Assembly: GCA_016185395.1 (NCBI GenBank)
Contig: JACPNR010000004.1
Location: 124,001-188,000, forward strand
Source: Candidatus Korobacter versatilis
GTDB taxonomy: Bacteria; Acidobacteriota; Terriglobia; Terriglobales; Acidobacteriaceae
Direction of reading: 5' to 3'
Length of the DNA stretch: 64,000 nt
The notes beneath the pieces were generated by a model, which ran no database searches, had not been told where the DNA came from, and worked only from the letters and a program-made list of their open reading frames with translations. Shown one piece after another: positions 50,505 to 58,473 of the stretch (position 1 is the stretch's first letter; every line of letters starts with the position of its first letter). Position numbers and translations under genes: made by a program.

Positions 50505-50998
50505 GCGCCGGTCTTTTCCAGATAGCGGCCGACGAGAGCGGCACAATGTTCGACAAGGCGTCGATCGTCTGCCGTGAAGGCGGCGGGGGTATGACTATCA
50601 ATATCGAGTTCGCCGACGACCTTGTCCCTCACGCGTACCGGCACAACGATCTCGGACTTGGTCTCGACGGAACAGGAGAGATAACGCGGGTCGGAGGCGA
50701 CGTCGTCCACCACGATGGTTGCGCCGCTCGACGCGGCCGCGCCGCAAATACCCTGGTCGAGGGGGATCCGGGCGTGAGGCGTGGGCGCGCCAACGTACGG
50801 GCCAAGCACGAGCATGGCTTGGTCGCCGGGAAGCCTTCCGGTCTCGACCATGTAAAAGCCGACCCAGTCGTAGTGCGGCAGGCGCTCCTGGAGACGACCG
50901 ACGATGAGCGTCATCAACGCCTCCACGGAGAGCGCGGATTCAGCCAATTGGTCGAGTTCGCGCGCGACATCTCGGGTGGCCATCGGCATGAGGTTCAT
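50501..50998 (-). CDS. GAF-domain protein, free-methionine-(R)-sulfoxide reductase-like
   Basis: A 165-aa single GAF domain. The fRMsr (YebR) pattern is visible: YDWVGFYMVE, LDQGICGAAASSGATIVVDDV and YLSCSVETKSEIVVPV, including two Cys residues (GICG and LSC) that fit the catalytic set. The known role is reduction of free Met-R-sulfoxide. A simple sensory GAF is the alternative. It lies between the BtuF-like and thioredoxin-like genes with 4-bp overlaps; a thioredoxin would be its expected reductant. Confidence 0.8.
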   Translation of the reverse strand: MNLMPMATRDVARELDQLAESALSVEALMTLIVGRLQERLPHYDWVGFYMVETGRLPGDQAMLVLGPYVGAPTPHARIPLDQGICGAAASSGATIVVDDVASDPRYLSCSVETKSEIVVPVRVRDKVVGELDIDSHTPAAFTADDRRLVEHCAALVGRYLEKTGA

Positions 50999-51825
50999 TT
51001 AATCACAGGCTCCGCGGTTGGCTGGACGCGACGCAGTCCACGCGGAAGGCTTGAGAATGTCTCGGGATGGATAGCCGCCGCCAGGCCGTGGAGGCCACCG
51101 ATGAGGGTGGATGCGGGGGTATTGAGCAACTCGTCCGCTATGCAATAGACATTGTTCATGCGCACTGCCGGCAAATCTTGCCAGCCGCGTTCGCGCACAA
51201 GTTTTTCCAGCGGGACCCGATCGCCGGCGCCGCACCACGCTGCAATGATCACGTCCGGCTGCGACGCTGCGATGCTGGCCGCGTCGGCGTGCGCACCCGG
51301 CGTGCCGATGAATTCACCACCTGCGGCGGTGACCAGCTCCGCGACCCAGGGTTGGGAGTGGATCAGTGGCTTGCCCCACTCTTCGCAATGGACACGCCGA
51401 CGACCTAGGTCGCGCGTCCGGACTCGCATTGCCTCGACCTCGCTCTGCATGCCCCCAATGACCGCATTGCCACGCCCGGACGTGTGCATGATCCCGGCGA
51501 TTGCAGCGATGTCGGCGTACACATCGGTCAAAGTCCGGGGTGCAAGGCCCAAAAAACGCGCGCCAGCCTTCAGTATCTCGGTAACGGCTTCGGCTTGATA
51601 AGGGACGGAAGCAATGACCAGGTCGGGATTCACAGCGAGAATCTCTGCCGCATCAGCCGTCCATGAGTCGGCGACCAGCGTCCGCTGGCTTCGGATCTGG
51701 GGCACGACCTCGGCACACCACTTGGTGCACGCGACCAAACGGTCGAGCAAACCGAGGTCCGCTAGAGTGACGGTCGCGCTCGGTTGTAGCGAGACGACAC
51801 GGCGTGGGCTGTGGTCCGAAGACAT
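50995..51825 (-). CDS. Cobalamin/Fe-chelate ABC-type substrate-binding protein (BtuF-like)
   Basis: A helical-backbone periplasmic-binding-fold protein of about 276 aa from ATG 51825. Family segments are PRRVVSLQPSATVTLADLGLLDRLVACT, LVIASVPYQAEAVTEIL, EEWGKPLIHSQPWVAELV and PDVIIAAWCGAG. No signal peptide or lipobox is seen, so it may be cytoplasmic or the start may be further upstream (in-frame codons extend to 51888). No permease or ATPase is nearby. It heads the four-gene overlapping operon and is divergent from a NifU-like gene. Confidence 0.82.
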   Translation of the reverse strand: MSSDHSPRRVVSLQPSATVTLADLGLLDRLVACTKWCAEVVPQIRSQRTLVADSWTADAAEILAVNPDLVIASVPYQAEAVTEILKAGARFLGLAPRTLTDVYADIAAIAGIMHTSGRGNAVIGGMQSEVEAMRVRTRDLGRRRVHCEEWGKPLIHSQPWVAELVTAAGGEFIGTPGAHADAASIAASQPDVIIAAWCGAGDRVPLEKLVRERGWQDLPAVRMNNVYCIADELLNTPASTLIGGLHGLAAAIHPETFSSLPRGLRRVQPTAEPVIK

Positions 51826-51844
51826 AACAGTTAGGATAGCAGCG

Positions 51845-52198
51845 ATGTATTCGCCGCAGCTCATCGACCATTTCGAGCATCCGCGCAATGTGGGAGCGGT
51901 ATTGAGCCCGGATGCGCAAGCGCGGGTGGAGAACCCCGCGTGCGGTGACGTGCTGACGTTATCTTTACGGATCGACGCTGGGCGGATCGTTGAAGCAAAG
52001 TATCAGGTCAAGGGATGCGTTGCGGCTATCGGCTGCGGCTCGGCACTGACCGAGTTGTTGGCCGGAAGATCGATCCAGGACGCGCGCGGACTGGACCGCG
52101 CCGCGATCCAGTCTGCCGTTGGTGGCTTGCCGCCCGCGAGCGAGCACGCCAGTCATCTGGCGTGGGACGCCTTGCAAGGGGCGTTGCGGCATCTCTAA
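51845..52198 (+). CDS. NifU/IscU-like iron-sulfur scaffold lacking the third Cys
   Basis: A 117-aa NifU_N-fold protein. Cys33 is in NPACGDVLTL and Cys58 in KGCVAAIGCGSAL, the normal first and second ligands. The third, usually HCSxL near the end, reads HASHL (Ala102), with His101 and His104 next to it. It therefore may bind Fe-S differently or act as a carrier. Start ATG 51845 is 19 bp from the divergent BtuF-like start, so the promoters must overlap the opposite coding regions. Confidence 0.85.
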   Translation: MYSPQLIDHFEHPRNVGAVLSPDAQARVENPACGDVLTLSLRIDAGRIVEAKYQVKGCVAAIGCGSALTELLAGRSIQDARGLDRAAIQSAVGGLPPASEHASHLAWDALQGALRHL

Positions 52199-52215
52199 AT
52201 GCGCTGAACAGTTAA

Positions 52216-52239
52216 AGGGCCCGCCTTGGAGCGGGCCCT
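52216..52239 (+). terminator. Terminator after the NifU-like gene
   Basis: A perfect 9-bp stem AGGGCCCGC/GCGGGCCCT with a 6-nt loop follows the stop by 17 bp, with CGTTTCTGG after it. It lies between converging genes and could act in both directions. Confidence 0.7.
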
Positions 52240-52269
52240 CGTTTCTGGTTCGAAGGGAGAGAGTCCTCG

Positions 52270-53256
52270 TCACCAGATCTTGAGAGAGATCTTGTCGACC
52301 CACTCAGAATAGTCAGTCATCGCGCTGTTGCCGTCAAGCTGCACGGCTACGTTCAGTTCCCGCGTGGTCTTGGGCCGCGGCACCTGATAGCGGTCGACGT
52401 ACGATTTCTTGCCATCGAGCGTGATCGAGAGGTAGTGCATTTTGCCGTTGGAGCGCTCGAACTCGAAGGTCAGATGGTGCCAGGCATATGCCGCGGGAAG
52501 GGTGCAGGGGATCCCGGTCGGGATCCAGTGCAGGTTGTAGTCCCAGATGTCCCACTGCTTGGAGCCCTTCAGATTGCACTGGGTGCCGAAGACGTACATG
52601 CTGCCGTTCACCGTCTGGTTGGCGTCGAACTCGAGGGCCTGCGAGACGCTCGGATTCTTCAAGTAAAAGTAGAGGTCGTAGGTGAACTTCGTGGCAGAGT
52701 CACGCGCGCCGAGCTGCTTCCACCACAGCGCGGCCGCGTACTTGGTATCGCCCCCCAGCCAAAACTCAGCCGCCTTGCCGTCCATGGCTGGGCTGGCGAT
52801 GCTCTGCTTCATGCTGTGCGGCGTGGTTGGTCCAGCGCCTCCGGGTCCGGCACAGCTGTCGCAGCTCGCCCAATCGGTCATTTCGTCGATGTCGTTGAAG
52901 ACGGCCAAGGGTGGCAGCGCAGTGGAGGTTGCGGTGCTAACGCTGAAGTTCACTGAGAGTTTGCCGGCGCCGCTCGAATCGAAGGCTTGCACGGTGAGCC
53001 TATGCGAGCCAGTCGCAATGGAGACGGTGGTCGAGAGACTGGAGCCCTTGCCTTCGTATTTCTTGGTGCCATCCACATAGATCTGCATCAAGGTTACGGT
53101 GCGGCTGGAGGTTGCGCTCGCTGAGACCTGCACGGGAGAGCCGGCGGTCGAACCGCCGGTAGGAGCTGTGATAGTCACGACGGGTACGGCGAAGGCGACG
53201 CCGGAGAGGAGCAGTATGCCGGCGAAGAGCAGCGACTTGCGGCGGATCTGTTTCAT
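52270..53256 (-). CDS. Secreted Ig-like/lectin-like protein, unknown
   Basis: A 328-aa protein with signal peptide (MKQIRRKSLLFAGILLLSGVAFA). An Ig-like module (VVTITAPTGGSTAGSPVQVSASAT ... HRLTVQAFDSSGAGKLSVNFSV) covers about 25-110. The rest (about 120-328) is a concanavalin-like beta-sandwich (AEFWLGGDTKYAAALWWKQLG ... LHWIPTGIPCTLPAAYAWHHLTFEFE). Both parts are typical extracellular modules. No catalytic signature. It may be an adhesin or carbohydrate-binding surface protein. Confidence 0.75.
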   Translation of the reverse strand: MKQIRRKSLLFAGILLLSGVAFAVPVVTITAPTGGSTAGSPVQVSASATSSRTVTLMQIYVDGTKKYEGKGSSLSTTVSIATGSHRLTVQAFDSSGAGKLSVNFSVSTATSTALPPLAVFNDIDEMTDWASCDSCAGPGGAGPTTPHSMKQSIASPAMDGKAAEFWLGGDTKYAAALWWKQLGARDSATKFTYDLYFYLKNPSVSQALEFDANQTVNGSMYVFGTQCNLKGSKQWDIWDYNLHWIPTGIPCTLPAAYAWHHLTFEFERSNGKMHYLSITLDGKKSYVDRYQVPRPKTTRELNVAVQLDGNSAMTDYSEWVDKISLKIW

Positions 53257-53353
53257 CCTTATCTCCAGGGGTGAGTCCTGACGAAGCGGCGGGGCCTGTT
53301 TGTGCTGGGAGGAGAGTACGAGTTGCTGCCCACAACTTGAATCGGGCGGAGAA

Positions 53354-53382
53354 CCTAGGTGCTCTCAGGTTCCTTACCTAGG
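53354..53382 (-). promoter_or_regulatory. Paired CCTAGG elements upstream of the Ig-like gene
   Basis: ACCTAGGT at 53353-53360 and ACCTAGG at 53376-53382 are spaced 23 bp apart. They may form a regulator site for the Ig-like gene, about 100 bp from its start. No known family consensus is claimed. Confidence 0.35.
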
Positions 53383-53426
53383 GATAGTTCGGGGGGTTAC
53401 GGTGATGGACGGGCGGGGGTGACGGT

Positions 53427-54137
53427 CTACCGCGTGGAGGTCCTGGTTCCTAATGGCTGGTAGGTCGTCCAGTGCCTTTGGCGGGCGATCTGTGCGAGAT
53501 CCGGATTGGGATTGATGGCGAACGCTCGCACCGTTGCCAGGTCGAGCATCGCTACATCATGGATGCTATTGCCGAATGCAAGCGCAGGGGGAACACGGGT
53601 GTGCGCCTGAAGTACCGCGGCCTTGTCCGGACCAGTGGGGACGCGTATCAATCGGTCGGTGGCGATGCCGTCTTTCTCTTCCGCTGCCGCAGCGAAGACG
53701 CGATCCTTGGCGAATCCGAACGGAACGGCTTCGGTCTCTATCAGCCACTGGTTACTCGAAGATACGGCCCACAGTTCGCAACCTGCTTCGCGTAACCGAT
53801 TCGTAAGTTCGAGCATCTCGGGGAATATCCGTCCTTCGACCCTCTCCGTGAAAAAGATGCGGGAGGCCTCTCGAATGGTCGCCGTGGGTATGCCGCGGCA
53901 GATCCGTACCATCTCGCCGCACATCGTCTTTTCATCCACGCGGCCGGCGAGGTATTCCTGATAGCGCGGTCGCGCCCACGCTTCGGTCCTGGCGTCGACC
54001 AGGCCGTGGTCGAGCAGCCAATAGAAGAACTCCATGCCGCTGTCGGCGTCCCAGAGGGTGCCGTCGCAATCGAATGCGGCCGTCTTGGGGGCGAGCGCGA
54101 GGACGGATGCGATGAAGTGCTGTGCTTCCGCGTTCAT
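53427..54137 (-). CDS. HAD-superfamily phosphatase (SerB/HAD-IB-like)
   Basis: From ATG 54137 it is about 236 aa. The catalytic motif I is FDCDGTLWDADSG, motif II lies in WAVSSSNQWLIETEA, and motif IV is FGNSIHDVAMLD. A helical cap (about 40-110) makes it an HAD-IB phosphatase like phosphoserine phosphatase. The start overlaps the mocA-like stop by 4 bp, suggesting a joint role with the xdhC-mocA genes. Substrate unknown; a nucleotide-related or Mo-cofactor intermediate is possible. Confidence 0.85.
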   Translation of the reverse strand: MNAEAQHFIASVLALAPKTAAFDCDGTLWDADSGMEFFYWLLDHGLVDARTEAWARPRYQEYLAGRVDEKTMCGEMVRICRGIPTATIREASRIFFTERVEGRIFPEMLELTNRLREAGCELWAVSSSNQWLIETEAVPFGFAKDRVFAAAAEEKDGIATDRLIRVPTGPDKAAVLQAHTRVPPALAFGNSIHDVAMLDLATVRAFAINPNPDLAQIARQRHWTTYQPLGTRTSTR

Positions 54138-54739
54138 CCCCGCGTCAGGTCCTGGTACTGCTCGGGGGTGTCGACGTTGCGGATCACGTTCGCGTCCGCC
54201 ACGTGGACGTAGACGAGCTTCGACTGGTGAGCGTGCTCGACGTCGCGTGCGTTCGAGTGCAGTGGCGCGCGCAAGCATGCTTCCATCAACTCACGGCCCG
54301 CGATGATGGGATGGCCGTGCTTGCCTTCGTGCTCGGGGATGACGGCCCACATATCCTCTTCCACGACGCGCAGGAACGCGAGCTTGAGGTGAGCTACAGT
54401 CTTGGTGTTCGCCGGCGGGCGATCCACCAGCGCGACAATTGCGGCATCGCGTCCGCGGTTCAGCACCTCCTGCAGTCCGACCTGGAGCGAACTGAACTGG
54501 CCGTGCTCCGGGTGGTGGTTCTGCACCAGGTTGGCAGCGAGGGAATTGACGGTGGGCGCCAGCGCGTTCGCGTTCCTGCCCGCAACGACTATCACGAACT
54601 CCACGTGTGCCTTGAGCATTTCGATGGCCCCAGAGAGGAAGGTGCCGCCATCCCAGCGGAGCAGGGCCTTGTCCTGCCCCATGCGCGAGGATTCGCCGGC
54701 CGCGAGGATGACCCCGGCAAAACTGGGCGAGCGCGTCAT
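54134..54739 (-). CDS. mocA: Molybdenum cofactor cytidylyltransferase-like NTP transferase
   Basis: A 201-aa MobA/MocA-type protein starting with the signature VILAAGESSRMGQDKALLRWDG. Later parts include LVDRPPANTKTV (the LxDxP motif) and HPIIAGRELME. Partnered with XdhC, it would attach CMP to molybdopterin for xanthine-dehydrogenase-type enzymes (MocA), rather than GMP (MobA). Its start overlaps the XdhC stop by 4 bp. No molybdoenzyme lies in the window. Confidence 0.85.
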   Translation of the reverse strand: MTRSPSFAGVILAAGESSRMGQDKALLRWDGGTFLSGAIEMLKAHVEFVIVVAGRNANALAPTVNSLAANLVQNHHPEHGQFSSLQVGLQEVLNRGRDAAIVALVDRPPANTKTVAHLKLAFLRVVEEDMWAVIPEHEGKHGHPIIAGRELMEACLRAPLHSNARDVEHAHQSKLVYVHVADANVIRNVDTPEQYQDLTRG

Positions 54740-55560
54740 GGCGCGAGCTCGGCAGGCTCTTCAAAGTAACGCATGCGCGGGAAGCTCGGAGTAGCGTGGC
54801 GCCGCACCGCGATCATCTCGGCGACGATGGCCACAGCAATCTCTTCCGGGGTGATGGCACCGATCGCCAGCCCGACGGGCGCCGCGACCTGCAGAAGTTT
54901 CTCGCGCGAGACATCTTCGCGTTCCAACTCTTTATAGATGGCGATCACCTTTCGCTTCGAGCCGATCATTCCGAGGTAACGGACGCGTTGCTCGATGGCC
55001 CACCGAAGCACGCGCATATCGTCGCGGTGCCCGCGGGTGGCGATCACCATGTAGGAATTCTCGCCGGGCGCGAGTTGCGTGGTGATCCGGTCAAAGTCGT
55101 CCGCATAGACGTCGCGCGCTTCGGGGAAGCGCTCGCGGTTCGCGTAAATGTCGCGGTCGTCCGCCACCGTGACGTCGAAGCCGGCGATGCGCGCCACCTT
55201 ATAGAGGCTCTGCGCCACGTGTCCGGCGCCGAATATGTACAGGTGCGGAGCGGGCGCGACGGGTTCGACGAATACTTCCAGCGTCCCACCGCAAACGAGG
55301 CCAGTGTCGTACTTGGGATCGTTGTTCAGATCGAAGCGCAGGGTGCGTGGCTTCTCGGAGGTCATCACTTCCTTGGCCGCCTGCCAGACTTCGGCCTCCA
55401 CGCAGCCGCCGCCGATGGTCCCGACGATGGTCCCATCGGCGCGCACGAGCATCTTCGCCGTCTCGAAAGACGGGATTGAGCCACGCACGTTCACGATGGT
55501 GGCAAGGGCACCCTTCCTGCCTTCGCGCCGCAAGCGAATAATCTCTTCGTAGACGTCCAC
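54736..55560 (-). CDS. xdhC: XdhC/CoxI family Mo-cofactor maturation protein
   Basis: A 274-aa protein. The N-terminal XdhC_CoxI domain has LATIVNVRGSIP and GTIGGGCVEAEVWQAA. The C-terminal Rossmann domain has LYIFGAGHVAQSLYKVARIAGFDVTVAD and IGSKRKVIAIYKEL. XdhC loads and protects the sulfurated Mo cofactor before insertion into xanthine dehydrogenase or CO dehydrogenase-type enzymes. It is the first gene of a three-gene 4-bp-overlap operon and is divergent from an oxidoreductase. Confidence 0.92.
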   Translation of the reverse strand: MDVYEEIIRLRREGRKGALATIVNVRGSIPSFETAKMLVRADGTIVGTIGGGCVEAEVWQAAKEVMTSEKPRTLRFDLNNDPKYDTGLVCGGTLEVFVEPVAPAPHLYIFGAGHVAQSLYKVARIAGFDVTVADDRDIYANRERFPEARDVYADDFDRITTQLAPGENSYMVIATRGHRDDMRVLRWAIEQRVRYLGMIGSKRKVIAIYKELEREDVSREKLLQVAAPVGLAIGAITPEEIAVAIVAEMIAVRRHATPSFPRMRYFEEPAELAP

Positions 55561-55632
55561 AGCACATTTCTCCCGAGCACCATTCTACTGCGGGGTGCGT
55601 GGTAATCTCGTCCGTTTGCAGGATGGTGCGCG

Positions 55633-56655
55633 ATGAAAGCTGTCCGTTTCCACGAGTTCGGCGGGGCCGAAGTGCTTAAGTACGAGGACGTTCCTGACCC
55701 GAAGGTTCGCAAGGACCAGGTGTTGGTGAAGGTCAAAGCCTGCGCGCTGAACCATCTCGATATATGGATACGCAAGGGCCTGCCCGAGGTAAAGGTGCCG
55801 CACGTCAACGGTTCGGACGTAGCGGGCGACATCGTGGAGGTCGGCGAGTACATCACCGACCTGAAGCCAGGACAGCGCGTGCTGCTCGCGCCTATGACGT
55901 TTTGCAACCAGTGCGAAGCCTGCATGCGTGGGCAGCAGAACTTTTGTCGCCAGTTCACCGTGCTCGGTTATCTCAACGACGGCGGCAACTGTGAACTGAT
56001 CGCGGTGCCGCGCGTAAGTGTGGTGCCCATCCCGAGTGAGCTCACTTATGACGAAGCCGCTTCTGTGCCGTTGGTGTTCCTGACCGCCTGGCACATGCTG
56101 GTGACGCGCGCACAGATCAGGGCCGGACAGATCGTGCTGGTGCTTGGCGCAGGTTCCGGCGTTGGCTCGGCAGCCATCCAGGTGGCGAAACTCATGGGCT
56201 GCAAGGTCATCACCACGGCGGGTGACGAGGCAAAGATGGACCAGGGTCGCGAGCTCGGTGCCGACTACACCATCAATCACTATCGGCAGAAGATCTCCGA
56301 CGAGGTGAAGAAGATCACCGCCAAGGCCGGCGTGGACGTCGTCTTCGAGCACGTGGGCAAGGCGACATGGGATGAAAGCGTGAAGGCGCTCAAGCCTGGC
56401 GGAACGCTGGTGACCTGCGGCAACACCACCGGGTTCGACGTTGGGCTCGACCTGCGTTTTCTGTTCTCGCGCCAACTGAACCTGTTGGGCTCGTATATGG
56501 GGACGATGGGCGAGTTGCTGGAAGTGCTGAAGTTCGTGTTCAACGGGACGCTGAAGCCTGTGGTGGATAAAACGTTCCCACTGCGCGAGGCGCGGGCCGC
56601 CCACGAGCGTCTCGAAAAGCGCGAGCAGTTTGGCAAGGTCGTGCTGAATCCGTAG
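55633..56655 (+). CDS. Zinc-binding alcohol dehydrogenase / quinone oxidoreductase family protein
   Basis: A 340-aa MDR-superfamily enzyme. It has a structural-zinc Cys cluster (CNQCEACMRGQQNFC, about 94-108) and the cofactor motif LGAGSGVGSAAIQVAKLMG. FEHVGKATWDESVKALKPGGTLV is typical of the zeta-crystallin/quinone-oxidoreductase side. NADPH is the likely donor. Substrate not fixed. A nuoB gene follows 33 bp later on the same strand. Confidence 0.88.
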   Translation: MKAVRFHEFGGAEVLKYEDVPDPKVRKDQVLVKVKACALNHLDIWIRKGLPEVKVPHVNGSDVAGDIVEVGEYITDLKPGQRVLLAPMTFCNQCEACMRGQQNFCRQFTVLGYLNDGGNCELIAVPRVSVVPIPSELTYDEAASVPLVFLTAWHMLVTRAQIRAGQIVLVLGAGSGVGSAAIQVAKLMGCKVITTAGDEAKMDQGRELGADYTINHYRQKISDEVKKITAKAGVDVVFEHVGKATWDESVKALKPGGTLVTCGNTTGFDVGLDLRFLFSRQLNLLGSYMGTMGELLEVLKFVFNGTLKPVVDKTFPLREARAAHERLEKREQFGKVVLNP

Positions 56656-56688
56656 CGAAGGAAGCAGAGAGGCATCTAGAATGGAGAC

Positions 56689-57288
56689 ATGGCGAAGACC
56701 AGCATACCGCCGGCCGAGATCCCCGAGAGCGGGGACCAGCGCTTCCTGAACACCGTGGGCGATCCGCAGGACATCCATCAACTGGTGCGCGCCACCTTCG
56801 GTGGTGATACCGACCAGGAAGGCGTGGTCCTTACCACGCTAGACAAGGCGGTCAACTGGGTGCGCAAGAGCTCGATCTGGCCGATGACCTTTGGTCTGGC
56901 GTGCTGCGCCATCGAGATGATGGCGATGGGCGCGTCGCGTTTCGACATCGCGCGCTTCGGCGCCGAGGTGTTCCGCCCCTCTCCGCGGCAGGCCGACCTG
57001 ATGATCATCGCGGGTCGCGTCTCGCAAAAGATGGCCCCGGTCATCAAGCAGCTTTACGAGCAGATGCCCGAGCCGAAGTGGGTCATCTCTATGGGCGCCT
57101 GCGCTACGTCAGGCGGCGTCTTCAATAACTACGCGCTAGTGCAGGGTGTGAACCAGGTCATCCCCGTCGATGTCTATGTTCCCGGGTGTCCGCCGCGACC
57201 GGAGCAGCTCATCTACGCCATCACGTTGCTGCAGGAGAAGATCTCTCAGGAACGTGGGTCCTTCAAGCGCGCGCTGAACCTCGGGTAG
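56689..57288 (+). CDS. nuoB: NADH-quinone oxidoreductase subunit B (orphan)
   Basis: A 199-aa NuoB/PSST subunit with all four Cys ligands of cluster N2: ACCAIEMM (two), GACATSGG and [12 protein letters not shown] 50-residue hydrophilic N-terminal tail is longer than in E. coli. NuoB normally lies with nuoA, C and D; none are here. Standalone nuoB copies occur in Acidobacteria. Either the other complex I genes lie elsewhere or this is a secondary copy. It is downstream of the MDR oxidoreductase. Confidence 0.9.
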   Translation: MAKTSIPPAEIPESGDQRFLNTVGDPQDIHQLVRATFGGDTDQEGVVLTTLDKAVNWVRKSSIWPMTFGLACCAIEMMAMGASRFDIARFGAEVFRPSPRQADLMIIAGRVSQKMAPVIKQLYEQMPEPKWVISMGACATSGGVFNNYALVQGVNQVIPVDVYVPGCPPRPEQLIYAITLLQEKISQERGSFKRALNLG

Positions 57289-57395
57289 GCGCAGCTCGCC
57301 TCTCCCGGTAATCCTTACACCTCCCTCATCTGCAGGCAGCAGCAGAGCACCTGCTGGCATCCCAATAGCCTGTACGACCAGCGTCTACCCACGAC

Positions 57396-58436
57396 ATGCG
57401 AAACCTTCGCGCTCTCCTTTGCTTCATGGGCTCTCTCCTCGTCGTCGCTTCGGCGGCGCAGTTGCGCCAAGTCGCCATCATCGACATCCCGGGACGTCCT
57501 GGTTTCGATGCCATGGCCTGGGCCGAGGGGAAACTGGTCATCGCGCACACCGGTGCGGATAAAGTGGATGTGTTCGATCCCGCCAAGCGTCGCGTGATCG
57601 CGCAGATCGGCGACATGAAGGGGCCGCGCGGCATCGCCGTGGACGCAGACGCAGGGAAGGTCTACATCGCGAACTCCGGTGCTAACTCGCTGGCCGTCAT
57701 CGACAGCAAGACCTGGAGTGTCGTCAACCCCATCGCGCTGTCTGCTTCGCCGAACGCCCTGCTGCTCACGCCGGGAGGCCGGCTCTACGTCAGCCAATGG
57801 CGCAACGCGGCCGTAGCTGTCGTGGACCTGGCCAAGGGTGGCGAGGTCGCAAAGGTGGAGCTCGGCGGCATTCCGGAACAAATGGTGTGGGATGCGGAAC
57901 AACGCGGTGTCCTCATAAGCGTGCAGGACCAAGCGACCGTGGCGCTCATCGGCGCCGACAATCAGGTTTCCAAGCGCTTCAAACTGGCCGCCTCGCAGCC
58001 CACCGGCTTGGCGCTCGATGCCAAGCAAAGGCACCTTTATGTCGCGGTGCGGTTCGCAGTGCTCGTCCTCAACGCGGATACCGGCGCGGAGTTGGCGCGG
58101 ATCCCATCTGCTGGTGGGACGGACTCCCTCTGGTTCGACGAAAGCAAGAACACTCTCTACGCGGCTGATTCGAGCGGTTCGGTCAACATGATCGCCACCG
58201 ACAACCGCCAGTTCGTCAGCGAGCATGAACTGAAGACCGACGTGAAAGGCCATACGCTCGCTTTCGATCCCGAAAAGAAGATGGTCTACATGCCAGGTGG
58301 TCGAGAAGGACGTTCAAAGTTAGTCATCCTGAAGCGCGTGGAGAATCCAGCTGCCCCAGCCATCAACGCGAAAGACGGCGCGGCGTCCCAAGGCGCGAAG
58401 AACCAGACGACGCAAGCCACCGTGACCAAGCGCTAA
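57396..58436 (+). CDS. Secreted YVTN-type beta-propeller protein
   Basis: A 346-aa protein with signal peptide (MRNLRALLCFMGSLLVVASA). Six or seven short blades repeat the YVTN/LVIVD pattern: GPRGIAVDADAGKVYIANSGANSLAVID, SPNALLLTPGGRLYVSQWRNAAVAVVD and so on to SLWFDESKNTLYAADSSGSVNMI. The last 25 residues are Ala/Thr-rich and disordered. Such propellers are extracytoplasmic binding or adhesion proteins; no catalytic function is implied. Confidence 0.82.
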   Translation: MRNLRALLCFMGSLLVVASAAQLRQVAIIDIPGRPGFDAMAWAEGKLVIAHTGADKVDVFDPAKRRVIAQIGDMKGPRGIAVDADAGKVYIANSGANSLAVIDSKTWSVVNPIALSASPNALLLTPGGRLYVSQWRNAAVAVVDLAKGGEVAKVELGGIPEQMVWDAEQRGVLISVQDQATVALIGADNQVSKRFKLAASQPTGLALDAKQRHLYVAVRFAVLVLNADTGAELARIPSAGGTDSLWFDESKNTLYAADSSGSVNMIATDNRQFVSEHELKTDVKGHTLAFDPEKKMVYMPGGREGRSKLVILKRVENPAAPAINAKDGAASQGAKNQTTQATVTKR

Positions 58437-58473
58437 GCCTCCTCACTTCGATTCTGTACAATGGTCGGCTCGC

